A stretch of 6,434 bases of DNA from Lysobacterales bacterium (GTDB lineage Bacteria; Pseudomonadota; Gammaproteobacteria; Xanthomonadales; SZUA-36), in NCBI GenBank assembly GCA_026193295.1, contig JAPHSB010000367.1:1-6434 (forward strand). The letters run 5' to 3'. The notes beneath the pieces were generated by a model. That model was not told where the DNA came from, searched no databases, and worked only from the letters and a program-made list of their open reading frames with translations. Positions within the stretch are counted from its first letter, which is position 1; every line of letters begins with the position of its first letter. A program made the position numbers and the translations under genes. Below, in pieces: positions 1 through 6,320 of the stretch.

Positions 1-1614
1 CATTTCCGTGGTTTCCAGAAACTGGCGCCCGATTACGAGATTATCTACGTCCCTTGCCACCGCAGCCACATCGACTACCTGCTGGTTTCCTACTTCGTGT
101 ACATCAACGGCCTGGTGCCACCGCACGTGGCCGCCGGCGTCAATCTCAACCTGCCGGTGCTGGGCCATTTCCTGCGGATGGGCGGAGCCTTTTTCCTGCG
201 CCGCAGCTTCCGCTCACAGAAACTGTATGCGGCGGTTTTCAACGAGTACCTGTCGCGCATCCTGTCCAACGGCACCGCCATCGAGTATTTCGTCGAGGGC
301 ACCCGCAGCCGCACCGGACGGTTGTTGCAACCCAAAGGCGGCATGCTGTCGATGACCGTGCGCGGCTACCTGCGCGCGCCCAACCGGCCGATCCTGTTCC
401 AGCCCATCTACGTCGGCTACGAGCGGTTGGTCGAAGGCAGCAGCTACACGGCCGAGCTTTCCGGCCAGCAGAAGAAGAGCGAGTCTCTGGGTGATCTGTT
501 CAAAGCGCTCGGCATCCTCAGGAAGCGCTATGGCGAGGTGCACGTGAGCTTCGCCGAACCCATCTTCCTGGACCAGATGCTCGACGAGGTGTCGCCGGAC
601 TGGCGCGACCAATCCCTGGGTTCGGAGGAACGGCCGGTCTGGCTCAACCCGCTGGTCGCCCGCTTGGGCAACCGCATCATGACCGGCATGAACCAGGCAA
701 CCCACGTCAATCCTGTCAACCTGCTGGCCGCCATCCTGCTGACCATGCGCAAGCTGGCGATGGACCGCGGGGAACTAGAGCAGCAGCTGGCGCTGTATCT
801 TGACATGCTGAAGGTATGTGCTTACTCCGATCGTGTCACCTACACCGAAAAGTCACCTCAGGAGATCATCGCCTACGGGATCGAACTGGGCGTGGTCGAG
901 AGCCGCGACCACCCACTCGGCGACATCATCGAGGTCCGTGCAGACCAGACTGTCCTGCTGGCCTACTTCCGGAACAACGTGTCGCACCTGCTGGCCGTGC
1001 CCTCGTTGGTGGCCAGCTGTTTCCTCAATGTCCGTAGCATCAGGCCCGAACGCATCAAGCGCATCGGGCGGGCCGTGTTTCCATTTCTGAAGGCGGAGCT
1101 TTTCCTGCCATGGGACGAAGCCGGATTCGAGCAGGCCATCGACAAGCAGATCGACTGGCTCACGGCCCGGGGCCTGCTGGAGCGGAAACCGGAGAGCGAT
1201 CTCTTGCGGTGCCCCGATGGCGGCAGCCGCGAGGACCTGCAACTCCGGATCATGGGCCATGGTCTGCTGCAGACCTTCGAGCGCTACTACATCACCATGG
1301 CCATCCTGGCCAAGAACGGCTCGGGACGGCTGACCCGCGGCGAGCTGGAACGGCTGTGCCACCTGACCGCACAGCGCATCGCCCAATTGCACGAAATCGC
1401 GGCACCGGAGTTTTCCGATCGCAACCTGTTCCGGCAATTCATCGGCCTGTTGCGCGACAATGGTGTGTTGACGACGAATGCCGAGGAGAAACTGGAATTC
1501 GACGAAGTCATCGGGCAAATCAGCGACGATGCCCGCTTCATCCTGAGCACGGACATCCGTCATGGCATCATGCGCGTGGCGCCGCAGGTGCTGCGCGAGG
1601 GTGAGGCCGACTAG
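1..1614 (+). CDS. plsB: Glycerol-3-phosphate 1-O-acyltransferase PlsB, C-terminal part (5' truncated by window edge)
   Basis: This enzyme moves a fatty acyl group from acyl-ACP or acyl-CoA to the sn-1 position of glycerol-3-phosphate, the first step of phospholipid synthesis, at the inner membrane. The frame is open from base 1 and gives 537 residues before TAG at 1612-1614. The acyltransferase blocks appear in order: HRSHID (codons 20-25, bases 58-75, the catalytic HX4D), GGAFFLRRSF (from base 181), FVEGTRSRTGR (289-321, glycerol-3-phosphate binding) and the PIYVGYE segment (near 403-423). A long C-terminal region typical of PlsB follows, with YFRNNVSHLL and KAELFLPWD. In E. coli PlsB (about 807 residues) the catalytic histidine is near residue 306, so roughly 285 N-terminal residues should lie upstream. 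The methionine at base 97 is internal and lies after the catalytic block, so it is not the start. The gene ends in a 4-base tail overlap with the DUF465 gene. Similarity to E. coli PlsB is judged from memory of that sequence. Confidence 0.97.
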   Translation, partial: HFRGFQKLAPDYEIIYVPCHRSHIDYLLVSYFVYINGLVPPHVAAGVNLNLPVLGHFLRMGGAFFLRRSFRSQKLYAAVFNEYLSRILSNGTAIEYFVEGTRSRTGRLLQPKGGMLSMTVRGYLRAPNRPILFQPIYVGYERLVEGSSYTAELSGQQKKSESLGDLFKALGILRKRYGEVHVSFAEPIFLDQMLDEVSPDWRDQSLGSEERPVWLNPLVARLGNRIMTGMNQATHVNPVNLLAAILLTMRKLAMDRGELEQQLALYLDMLKVCAYSDRVTYTEKSPQEIIAYGIELGVVESRDHPLGDIIEVRADQTVLLAYFRNNVSHLLAVPSLVASCFLNVRSIRPERIKRIGRAVFPFLKAELFLPWDEAGFEQAIDKQIDWLTARGLLERKPESDLLRCPDGGSREDLQLRIMGHGLLQTFERYYITMAILAKNGSGRLTRGELERLCHLTAQRIAQLHEIAAPEFSDRNLFRQFIGLLRDNGVLTTNAEEKLEFDEVIGQISDDARFILSTDIRHGIMRVAPQVLREGEAD

Positions 1615-1823
1615 GCGTCCAGGTCGGGGATCAGTTGTGATTCCAGGTGGCTGATCCAATCCTTGAGCTTGAGCTTGCGTTTCTTCAGCCGCGTCAGGCG
1701 CAGCTGGTCAACGCTGGGATGTTCCGACAGCCGGGCGATGGCCTCGTCGAGGTCACGGTGTTCCTCCCTGAGTTCGGCGATCAGGTGGACGGTGCCGGCC
1801 GGGTCATGGGTGTACTTGGTCAC
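1611..1823 (-). CDS. DUF465 / YdcH-like small helical protein
   Basis: This is a 70-residue, highly charged protein with no signal peptide or membrane segment. It looks like a helical hairpin: helix 1 at about residues 13-34 (LIAELREEHRDLDEAIARL) and helix 2 at about 38-64 with the basic stretch LKKRKLKLKDW. That LKK-x-KLxLKD pattern near the C-terminus is the hallmark of DUF465 (YdcH family), whose members are usually 60-80 residues and have no well-defined function. The start is GTG at 1823-1821; no in-frame ATG lies upstream or early in the gene. No clear Shine-Dalgarno sequence precedes it (the bases before the start read cttgtagc), so expression may be weak or the message leaderless. It is convergent with plsB, sharing the CTAG at 1611-1614, and divergent from ttcA with a 59-base gap. 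The family call rests on pattern and length; a generic coiled-coil protein is the alternative. Confidence 0.82.
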   Translation of the reverse strand: MTKYTHDPAGTVHLIAELREEHRDLDEAIARLSEHPSVDQLRLTRLKKRKLKLKDWISHLESQLIPDLDA

Positions 1824-1882
1824 GCTACAAGCATAGTACAGAAATCGCGTAGAATGCGCGCTACGCCAAGCGAATATGCGCC
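1824..1882. promoter_or_regulatory. Divergent intergenic region with possible ttcA promoter -10 box
   Basis: This gap separates the divergent DUF465 gene and ttcA and must carry any promoter for both unless it lies inside a gene. On the plus strand, TAGAAT at 1850-1855 matches the sigma-70 -10 consensus at 5 of 6 positions and would start transcription about 20 bases before the ttcA ATG. No good -35 box sits at the proper distance (best is TACAAG at 1826-1831, 18 bases upstream, a poor match). On the minus strand only weak -10-like hexamers are seen (TACTAT at 1838-1833 and TATGCT at 1835-1830). They lie so close to the GTG start that transcription from them would give an almost leaderless message. 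The -10 call is tentative. Confidence 0.28.
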
Positions 1883-2761
1883 ATGCACACGACTGAGAGA
1901 CAACGCTACTCGAACAACAAGCTGGTCAAGCGCCTGGAGCGCAATGCCGGCCGGGCCATCACGGATTTCAACATGATCGGTGAAGGCGATCGCGTCATGG
2001 TCTGCCTTTCCGGCGGCAAGGACTCCTACACGATGCTCGACATCCTGCTGACGCTGCAGACGCGGGCCCCGGTAAAGTTCGACCTCATCGCCGTCAACCT
2101 CGACCAGAAGCAGCCAGGCTTCCCGCAGGACGTCCTGCCGCGCTACGCGCGCGAAATCGGAGTCCCCTTCCACCAGATCGAACAGGACACCTACAGCGTC
2201 GTCAAGCGTGTCATTCCAGAAGGCAAGACGACCTGTGGTTTGTGCTCCCGGCTGCGGCGCGGCGCACTTTACAATTTCGCCCGCTCCCATGGCGTCACGC
2301 GCATTGCGCTGGGCCACCACCGTGACGACATCATCGAAACCCTGTTCCTCAATCTGTTCAACGGTGGCAGGCTCAAGGCCATGCCGCCCAAGCTGCTGTC
2401 CGACGACGGCGAGCACGTCGTCATCCGGCCACTGGCCTATTGCAGCGAACAGGATATTGCCCGCTATGCCGATATGCGGCAGTTCCCGCTGATTCCCTGC
2501 AACCTCTGCGGGTCACAGGACAATCTGCAGCGCCAGGCTATCAAGGCCATGCTGGCACAGTGGCAGCGCCAGCATCCGGGGCGCATCGAGAACATTTTCC
2601 GGGCCATTGCCAACGTCTCGCCCTCGCAGCTAGCAGACCGCGAGTTGTTCGACTTCATCAACCTGGGCAACGGCCCGGCCCATTCCGTAGCCAACGGAGA
2701 GGACGTGCCGGACTGGTTGATGCCCGAAAGGGACGTATCACGCCCCCTGCAACTCGTTTGA
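1883..2761 (+). CDS. ttcA: tRNA 2-thiocytidine(32) synthetase TtcA
   Basis: TtcA is a cytoplasmic iron-sulfur enzyme that activates C32 of certain tRNAs with ATP and replaces the 2-oxygen with sulfur delivered from a cysteine desulfurase such as IscS. The 292-residue product has the PP-loop ATP-binding motif SGGKDS at residues 43-48, the CGLC pair (C118, C121), GHHRDDIIETLFLNLF at about 144-159, and PCNLCGSQDNLQR at 205-217. C118, C121 and one cysteine of PCNLC (most likely C209) match the three known cluster ligands of the family. Length is close to the usual 290-315 residues. ATG at 1883 gives the family-typical N-terminus with NNKLVKRLERNAGRAI; another ATG at 1876 is out of frame. The Shine-Dalgarno signal is weak. 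The gene lies 14 bases before the TRAP binding protein gene, so the two may be cotranscribed. Confidence 0.97.
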   Translation: MHTTERQRYSNNKLVKRLERNAGRAITDFNMIGEGDRVMVCLSGGKDSYTMLDILLTLQTRAPVKFDLIAVNLDQKQPGFPQDVLPRYAREIGVPFHQIEQDTYSVVKRVIPEGKTTCGLCSRLRRGALYNFARSHGVTRIALGHHRDDIIETLFLNLFNGGRLKAMPPKLLSDDGEHVVIRPLAYCSEQDIARYADMRQFPLIPCNLCGSQDNLQRQAIKAMLAQWQRQHPGRIENIFRAIANVSPSQLADRELFDFINLGNGPAHSVANGEDVPDWLMPERDVSRPLQLV

Positions 2762-2763
2762 CC

Positions 2764-2767
2764 GAGG
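2764..2767 (+). promoter_or_regulatory. Ribosome binding site of the TRAP binding protein gene
   Basis: GAGG at 2764-2767 lies 8 bases before ATG 2776, good Shine-Dalgarno spacing. It overlaps the region just after the ttcA stop at 2759-2761. It supports the start at 2776 over the much longer upstream open frame, which only shadows ttcA, and over the out-of-frame ATG at 2769. Confidence 0.6.
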
Positions 2768-2775
2768 TATGGAGC

Positions 2776-3891
2776 ATGGACAGAAGAAAATTCGTGAAGA
2801 ACGCGGGACTGGCCGGACTGGCCGGATCAGCAGGTTTACTGGCTGCCTGTAACAGGCAGTCCGGCCCGGCCGACTGTGCCGAAGGAACCGGCGCCGGCCC
2901 AAACGAAGCGCTGGAATGGAAAATGGTCACCACCTGGCCGCGCGACTTTCCCGGCCTCGGCACCGGGGCCAACTACCTGGCCAGGATCATCGGTGAGATG
3001 AGCGGTGGCCGCCTGACCGTCAGGGTATTCGGGGGCAACGAACTGGTTCCGCCGTTCGAAGTATTCGACGCGGTCCAGCGTGGAACGGCCGAGATGGGCC
3101 ATGGCGGCGCCTACTACTGGAAAGGCAAGATGGCGGCCTCGCCGTTTTTCTCCACCGTGCCGTTCGGCCTGACCGGCAATGAAATCAACGGCTGGTTTTA
3201 CCACGGCGGCGGTCTCGAGCTGTACCACGAGCTCTACGCACCCTTCGGCGTCATTCCCTGGCCCATCGGCAACTCCGGAACGCAGATGGGCGGCTGGTTC
3301 AACCGTGAAATCAACAGCGTGGAGGACCTCAAAGGCCTGAAAATGCGCATCCCGGGCTTTGGTGGCGAGGTCCTGATGCGGGTGGGCGGGACGCCGGTCA
3401 ACATCCCCGGTGCGGAACTGTTCACCGCGCTGCAGAACGGCACCATCGACGCCACCGAGTGGGTCGGCCCGATGAATGACCTGGCTTTCGGCCTGTTCCG
3501 CGCGGCGAAATACTACTACTACCCGGGCTGGCACGAACCGGGCACCGCGTTGGAGGGTATCGTCAATGCCGAGGCCTATGCGGCGCTGCCTTCCGATCTG
3601 CAGGCCATCGTCAAGTACGCCTGCCAGGCGGCCAACATGGACATGTACGCAGACTTCGAGGCCCACAACGGCGACGCCCTGAAGTCACTCGTGCAGGAGC
3701 ATGGCGTCGAATTGCGGGCTTTTCCGGACGATGTGCTGGCCGAACTCAAGCGGGTCTCCCTTGAGATGCTGGAGGAACAGGCGGCAGCCGATGAAATGTC
3801 CGGCCGGGTGTGGGCTTCACTGAAAACCTACCTGGAAAAAGTCAGGTCGTCGACGGCCGTGGGCTCGCAGTCCTTCGTCGATCATCGCTGA
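2776..3891 (+). CDS. TRAP transporter solute-binding lipoprotein, TakP/DctP-like
   Basis: This is the extracytoplasmic binding subunit of a tripartite ATP-independent (TRAP) transporter, 371 residues. The N-terminus has a twin-arginine motif DRRKFVK (residues 2-8), a hydrophobic stretch, then a lipobox LLAAC with Cys25. This suggests Tat export followed by lipid attachment. The mature part matches the DctP family and most closely resembles, from memory, Rhodobacter TakP, which binds 2-oxo acids such as pyruvate with a sodium ion. Shared stretches are HGGAYYWKGK, WFYHGGGLELY, QMGGWFNREIN (Gln170), LKMR (Arg191, the expected carboxylate-binding arginine), GTIDATEWVGP (Glu228, Trp229) and YYYYPGWHEPG (Trp252, Glu254). 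These support a 2-oxo acid or monocarboxylate ligand; the exact substrate is inference. No DctQ or DctM membrane genes are in the window. It sits between ttcA (14 bases) and a lipoprotein gene (1 base). Confidence 0.95.
   Translation: MDRRKFVKNAGLAGLAGSAGLLAACNRQSGPADCAEGTGAGPNEALEWKMVTTWPRDFPGLGTGANYLARIIGEMSGGRLTVRVFGGNELVPPFEVFDAVQRGTAEMGHGGAYYWKGKMAASPFFSTVPFGLTGNEINGWFYHGGGLELYHELYAPFGVIPWPIGNSGTQMGGWFNREINSVEDLKGLKMRIPGFGGEVLMRVGGTPVNIPGAELFTALQNGTIDATEWVGPMNDLAFGLFRAAKYYYYPGWHEPGTALEGIVNAEAYAALPSDLQAIVKYACQAANMDMYADFEAHNGDALKSLVQEHGVELRAFPDDVLAELKRVSLEMLEEQAAADEMSGRVWASLKTYLEKVRSSTAVGSQSFVDHR
2843..2859 (+). other. Perfect short hairpin over the lipobox codons
   Basis: CTGCCTG (2843-2849), loop TAA, CAGGCAG (2853-2859) is a perfect 7-base-pair inverted repeat. 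It lies in codons 23-28 of the TRAP binding protein, exactly where the lipobox cysteine is encoded. In mRNA it could form a small stable stem-loop about 65 bases after the start codon. It may simply reflect codon choice for Ala-Cys-Asn-Arg-Gln. Confidence 0.4.
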
Positions 3892-3892
3892 T

Positions 3893-4771
3893 TTGAGCGG
3901 TCGAATAACGGCGTTGTTTCTTTGTGCAGCCCTGCTCGTGGGCTGCACGGCGACCTTCACGTACAACCACCTGGATTGGCTGATCCCTTGGTATGTCGAT
4001 GGCTACGTCGACCTGACAAGGGATCAGCGGAAAATCCTCGAGAGCCAGCTCGAACCGTTGTTGCGATGGCACCGCGAAGAGGAGTTGGTCCGATACGTCG
4101 CCATGCTGGACCGGATCGAACGTGACCTCGGCACCGGGGTGAGCGCCGCTGTCGTGCAGTCATGGACCGACGATGTCATGGTTGCGCTGGAGCGGACCGA
4201 GTCTTCCATGCTGTTGTTGGCCCTCGACTTCAGTGCCACGTTGAGCGACGCACAGATGGCCGAGTTCGGCGCGAGCCTCTGGGAGCGGCAGCGCGAATAT
4301 GAAAAGGAGTTCCTGGGCCGCAGCGAGGAGGAATACCGGCGCGACAGCTACGACAGCCTCGCTGACTTCCTGCGCCGCTTTACCGGGCCGCTGCAATCCG
4401 CACAGAAGGAACGGCTCCAGGCCGCCGCGGGCAGTCTGCTGCGTTTCGACAGCGCCTGGTTGGAGGAACGGGCCTTATGGCTCAAAACACTCGAGCCGTT
4501 GTTGCAGCGCGAACCGGGTTGGCAGCAGCGGGTGCAGGCGGCATACGCGGCGCGCAAGGACCAGCGAACACCGCGCTACCGGGAATACCTGGCGCACAAC
4601 GTGGGCGTGATCAGCGCAGCCCTGGCCGACGTGCTCAACCAGCTCGACAGCAAGCAGCGCAAAGCGATGGCGCGCGAATTCGACGATCTCCGAAGCCGGC
4701 TGCGCGAGCTTGCGGCCGCCCCGCGAACGGCGTGGCTTCAGCCCGCAGCGACCGCCTGCCGGATCGCGTGA
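3893..4771 (+). CDS. DUF6279-type lipoprotein of unknown function
   Basis: The 292-residue product begins with a lipoprotein signal: a short n-region with Arg4, a hydrophobic stretch at 7-16, and lipobox LVGC with Cys18. Right after the anchor comes YNHLDWLIPWYVDGYVDL (residues 24-41), then a long charged, largely helical region rich in Glu, Arg, Leu and Trp. This Tyr-Asn-x-Leu-Asp-Trp-Leu block after the lipid anchor is what I know from proteins annotated as DUF6279 family lipoproteins in Gammaproteobacteria; their role is not established. The start is TTG at 3893, the earliest start in frame, because a later TTG at 3914 would remove the basic n-region. No strong ribosome site is seen. The stop of the preceding gene (3889-3891) is one base away, so translation is probably coupled. 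The 3' end overlaps the convergent M20 peptidase gene by 34 bases. Confidence 0.82.
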   Translation: MSGRITALFLCAALLVGCTATFTYNHLDWLIPWYVDGYVDLTRDQRKILESQLEPLLRWHREEELVRYVAMLDRIERDLGTGVSAAVVQSWTDDVMVALERTESSMLLLALDFSATLSDAQMAEFGASLWERQREYEKEFLGRSEEEYRRDSYDSLADFLRRFTGPLQSAQKERLQAAAGSLLRFDSAWLEERALWLKTLEPLLQREPGWQQRVQAAYAARKDQRTPRYREYLAHNVGVISAALADVLNQLDSKQRKAMAREFDDLRSRLRELAAAPRTAWLQPAATACRIA

Positions 4772-6204
4772 TAGTAGAAGCGGATGGCCCGAAGGTAATC
4801 TTCGATGGCCAGGTGCTCATCGATGCCGTGTATGTACTCGACGGTCTCAGCATCGGCGTACACCGGCAAAAAGCGGTATACATTCGGCGATAGCCGGTAG
4901 AAGAACTTGGCATCGGTGCCGCCTCGCACCATGTAGGGCGCGACCAGCGCGGCCTCGTCCATGGCACGAATGGTGCCGGCCACGATACGGTAGCCGCGTG
5001 ACTCCACCGGCGACACCGGCGAAGGGTCGGTGCCGTACTCGGTCGTGACCTGAACCCGCGGATCGTCGATCAACGCCACCACGCGCTGGCGCACCGTCTC
5101 CACGGTTTCGCCCGGCAGGATCCGGAAATTGATGACGGCCGTGGCGCGGGTCGGCAGGATGTTCGACTTGGGGCTGCCGCTGGCCATGGTGGCCGCGGTC
5201 GTTGTTCGAATGCCCGCCGCCGAGTCCTTTTCGCTCAGCAGGTTGCGTTTCACCAGCGGCGAGAGCAACCACAGGTTGCCCATCGCCAGCCGCGTTCCGA
5301 ACGGCATGTACGCGCCGATGGCATCAAACGTCGGCAGCAGGAAATCCAGCCGGGCCGGAAACGGGTTGTCTTCCACCCGCACGATCGCGCGGGCCAGGAT
5401 ACCGAGCGCCGTCTGCGGCGGCGGCTGCGAAGAATGGCCACCGGGGGCCTGCACGGTCAGCACCAGGTTGACATAGCCCTTCTCGGAAATGCCGATAACG
5501 GCAACGGGACGGTCGATACCCGCGAGCATGCCTTGGGTCATCGCGCCGCCCTCGTCGAGTACGAAGTCGAAGCGGATGCCCTGGTTCTCGAAATATTCGG
5601 CGACCCGCGCGGCGCCGTCCCTGCCGCTGACTTCCTCATCGTGGCCAAACGCCAGGTAGAGTGAGCGTTGCGGGCGAATGCCGTCGGCGAGCAGCGCTTC
5701 AAGCGACTCCATCAGCGCGATCACGCCGATCTTGTCATCGACGCTGCCGCGCCCCCAGACGATGCCATCCTGCACCGTGCCGGCGAACGGCGGATGAGTC
5801 CACTCGCCCAGCGTGTTCTCCTCGACCGGCACGACGTCGAAGTGGCTCATGAACAAGACCGGATCCAGCGACGGATCGGCGCCCGGAACGTGATAGACCA
5901 GGCTGTAGTCGTTGATCACCGTGCGCGTGGCCTGCTCGCTGACCAGCGGGTAGGACGCTTCGAGGAAGAGGCGGAAGTCGCGGAATGCCTGGCTGTCGAA
6001 CTGGCTGCGGTCATCGTAGGACACGGTCGGATACGTCAGGGCCTGGGCAAACCGCTGCACTGCTGCCTGCTCATCGATCCGGATTTCCGAATAGCCGGAG
6101 GCCGGCCCGGGTTGCCGGTCCTCGAAAACCGTTTCAGCGCGATAAACCATCGTGCCGGCCAGGACGATCACGACAACAAGTAACGTGGAGAGCAGTTTTT
6201 TCAC
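4738..6204 (-). CDS. M20 family metallopeptidase, PM20D1 / carboxypeptidase S-like
   Basis: This is a 488-residue di-zinc amidohydrolase. An N-terminal hydrophobic segment (about residues 4-20, after Lys2-Lys3) is a signal peptide or membrane anchor, so the enzyme should act outside the cytoplasm. The M20 motifs are complete: SHFDVVP (His121, Asp123), WGRGSVDDK (Asp156, bridging ligand), GHDEEVSG (Glu190 catalytic base, Glu191 ligand), VLDEGG (Asp217), the lid-domain GGHSS (255-259), NFRILPGETV, and IHGIDEH (His459, last ligand). The arrangement and wording (GHDEE-SG, SEKG, IRTTTA, VNFRI-PG-TV, YRF-P-Y, IHG-NE-like end) closely resemble animal PM20D1, which makes and cleaves N-acyl amino acids, and yeast carboxypeptidase S. 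The bacterial substrate is unknown; a peptide, acyl amino acid or other amide is possible. The start is GTG at 6204, backed by a purine-rich site at 6215-6209. It is convergent with the DUF6279 gene. Confidence 0.95.
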   Translation of the reverse strand: MKKLLSTLLVVVIVLAGTMVYRAETVFEDRQPGPASGYSEIRIDEQAAVQRFAQALTYPTVSYDDRSQFDSQAFRDFRLFLEASYPLVSEQATRTVINDYSLVYHVPGADPSLDPVLFMSHFDVVPVEENTLGEWTHPPFAGTVQDGIVWGRGSVDDKIGVIALMESLEALLADGIRPQRSLYLAFGHDEEVSGRDGAARVAEYFENQGIRFDFVLDEGGAMTQGMLAGIDRPVAVIGISEKGYVNLVLTVQAPGGHSSQPPPQTALGILARAIVRVEDNPFPARLDFLLPTFDAIGAYMPFGTRLAMGNLWLLSPLVKRNLLSEKDSAAGIRTTTAATMASGSPKSNILPTRATAVINFRILPGETVETVRQRVVALIDDPRVQVTTEYGTDPSPVSPVESRGYRIVAGTIRAMDEAALVAPYMVRGGTDAKFFYRLSPNVYRFLPVYADAETVEYIHGIDEHLAIEDYLRAIRFYYHAIRQAVAAG

Positions 6205-6208
6205 GACG

Positions 6209-6215
6209 CCTCTCT
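6209..6215 (-). promoter_or_regulatory. Ribosome binding site of the M20 peptidase gene
   Basis: Read on the minus strand, AGAGAGG at 6215-6209 lies 4 bases before GTG 6204-6202. It supports this GTG as the start, which gives a proper MKKLL signal n-region with two lysines. Confidence 0.6.
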
Positions 6216-6242
6216 GCTATTGGGGTATCGGGCTGCTAACGA

Positions 6243-6276
6243 ACGGGGCCAGGCCTGTCGAATCGGACCTGGCCCC
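6243..6276. terminator. Strong GC-rich palindrome: possible terminator or REP-like element
   Basis: CGGGGCCAGG (6243-6252) and CCTGGCCCCG (6267-6276) form a perfect 10-base-pair stem around a 14-base loop. The loop contains TCGAATCGGA, which can pair partly within itself. The palindrome lies about 45 bases past the stop of the minus-strand gene at the right edge and about 40 bases before the M20 peptidase start, so it could end transcription of the former. However, neither strand has a proper T-run after the stem (the minus strand continues TTCGTTAGC), so a classic intrinsic terminator is doubtful. The GGGGYCAGG...CCTGRCCCC shape resembles REP-type palindromes of proteobacteria, which is an equally good reading. 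Confidence 0.5.
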
Positions 6277-6320
6277 GCCTTAAAGCCTTGCTCTTACGTG
6301 CAGATCTGGAACAACAGTCT

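Noticed and set aside
97..99. Methionine codon as the start of plsB
   Set aside because: The frame is open to base 1 and the catalytic HRSHID block lies before this codon, so the real start is outside the window.
853..1659. 268-codon open frame on the minus strand inside plsB
   Set aside because: It lies fully antisense to a well-supported PlsB and its product has no recognisable domain; long antisense frames are common in GC-rich DNA.
1820..2416. 198-codon open frame on the minus strand inside ttcA
   Set aside because: It is antisense to conserved TtcA motifs and has no family features, so it is a reading-frame shadow.
2440..2775. Upstream extension of the TRAP binding protein frame by 112 codons
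   Set aside because: It overlaps ttcA out of frame. ATG 2776 has a good ribosome site and yields a proper Tat-lipoprotein signal, so the extension is not real and there is no fusion.
2836..3666. 276-codon open frame on the minus strand inside the TRAP binding protein gene
   Set aside because: The opposite strand encodes a clear DctP-family protein; this frame shows a shadow composition (many Val, Gly, Arg, Asp) and no motif.
5668..6183. 171-codon plus-strand open frame inside the M20 peptidase gene
   Set aside because: It is antisense to the catalytic domain, which carries all metal ligands on the minus strand; no domain is seen in the plus frame.
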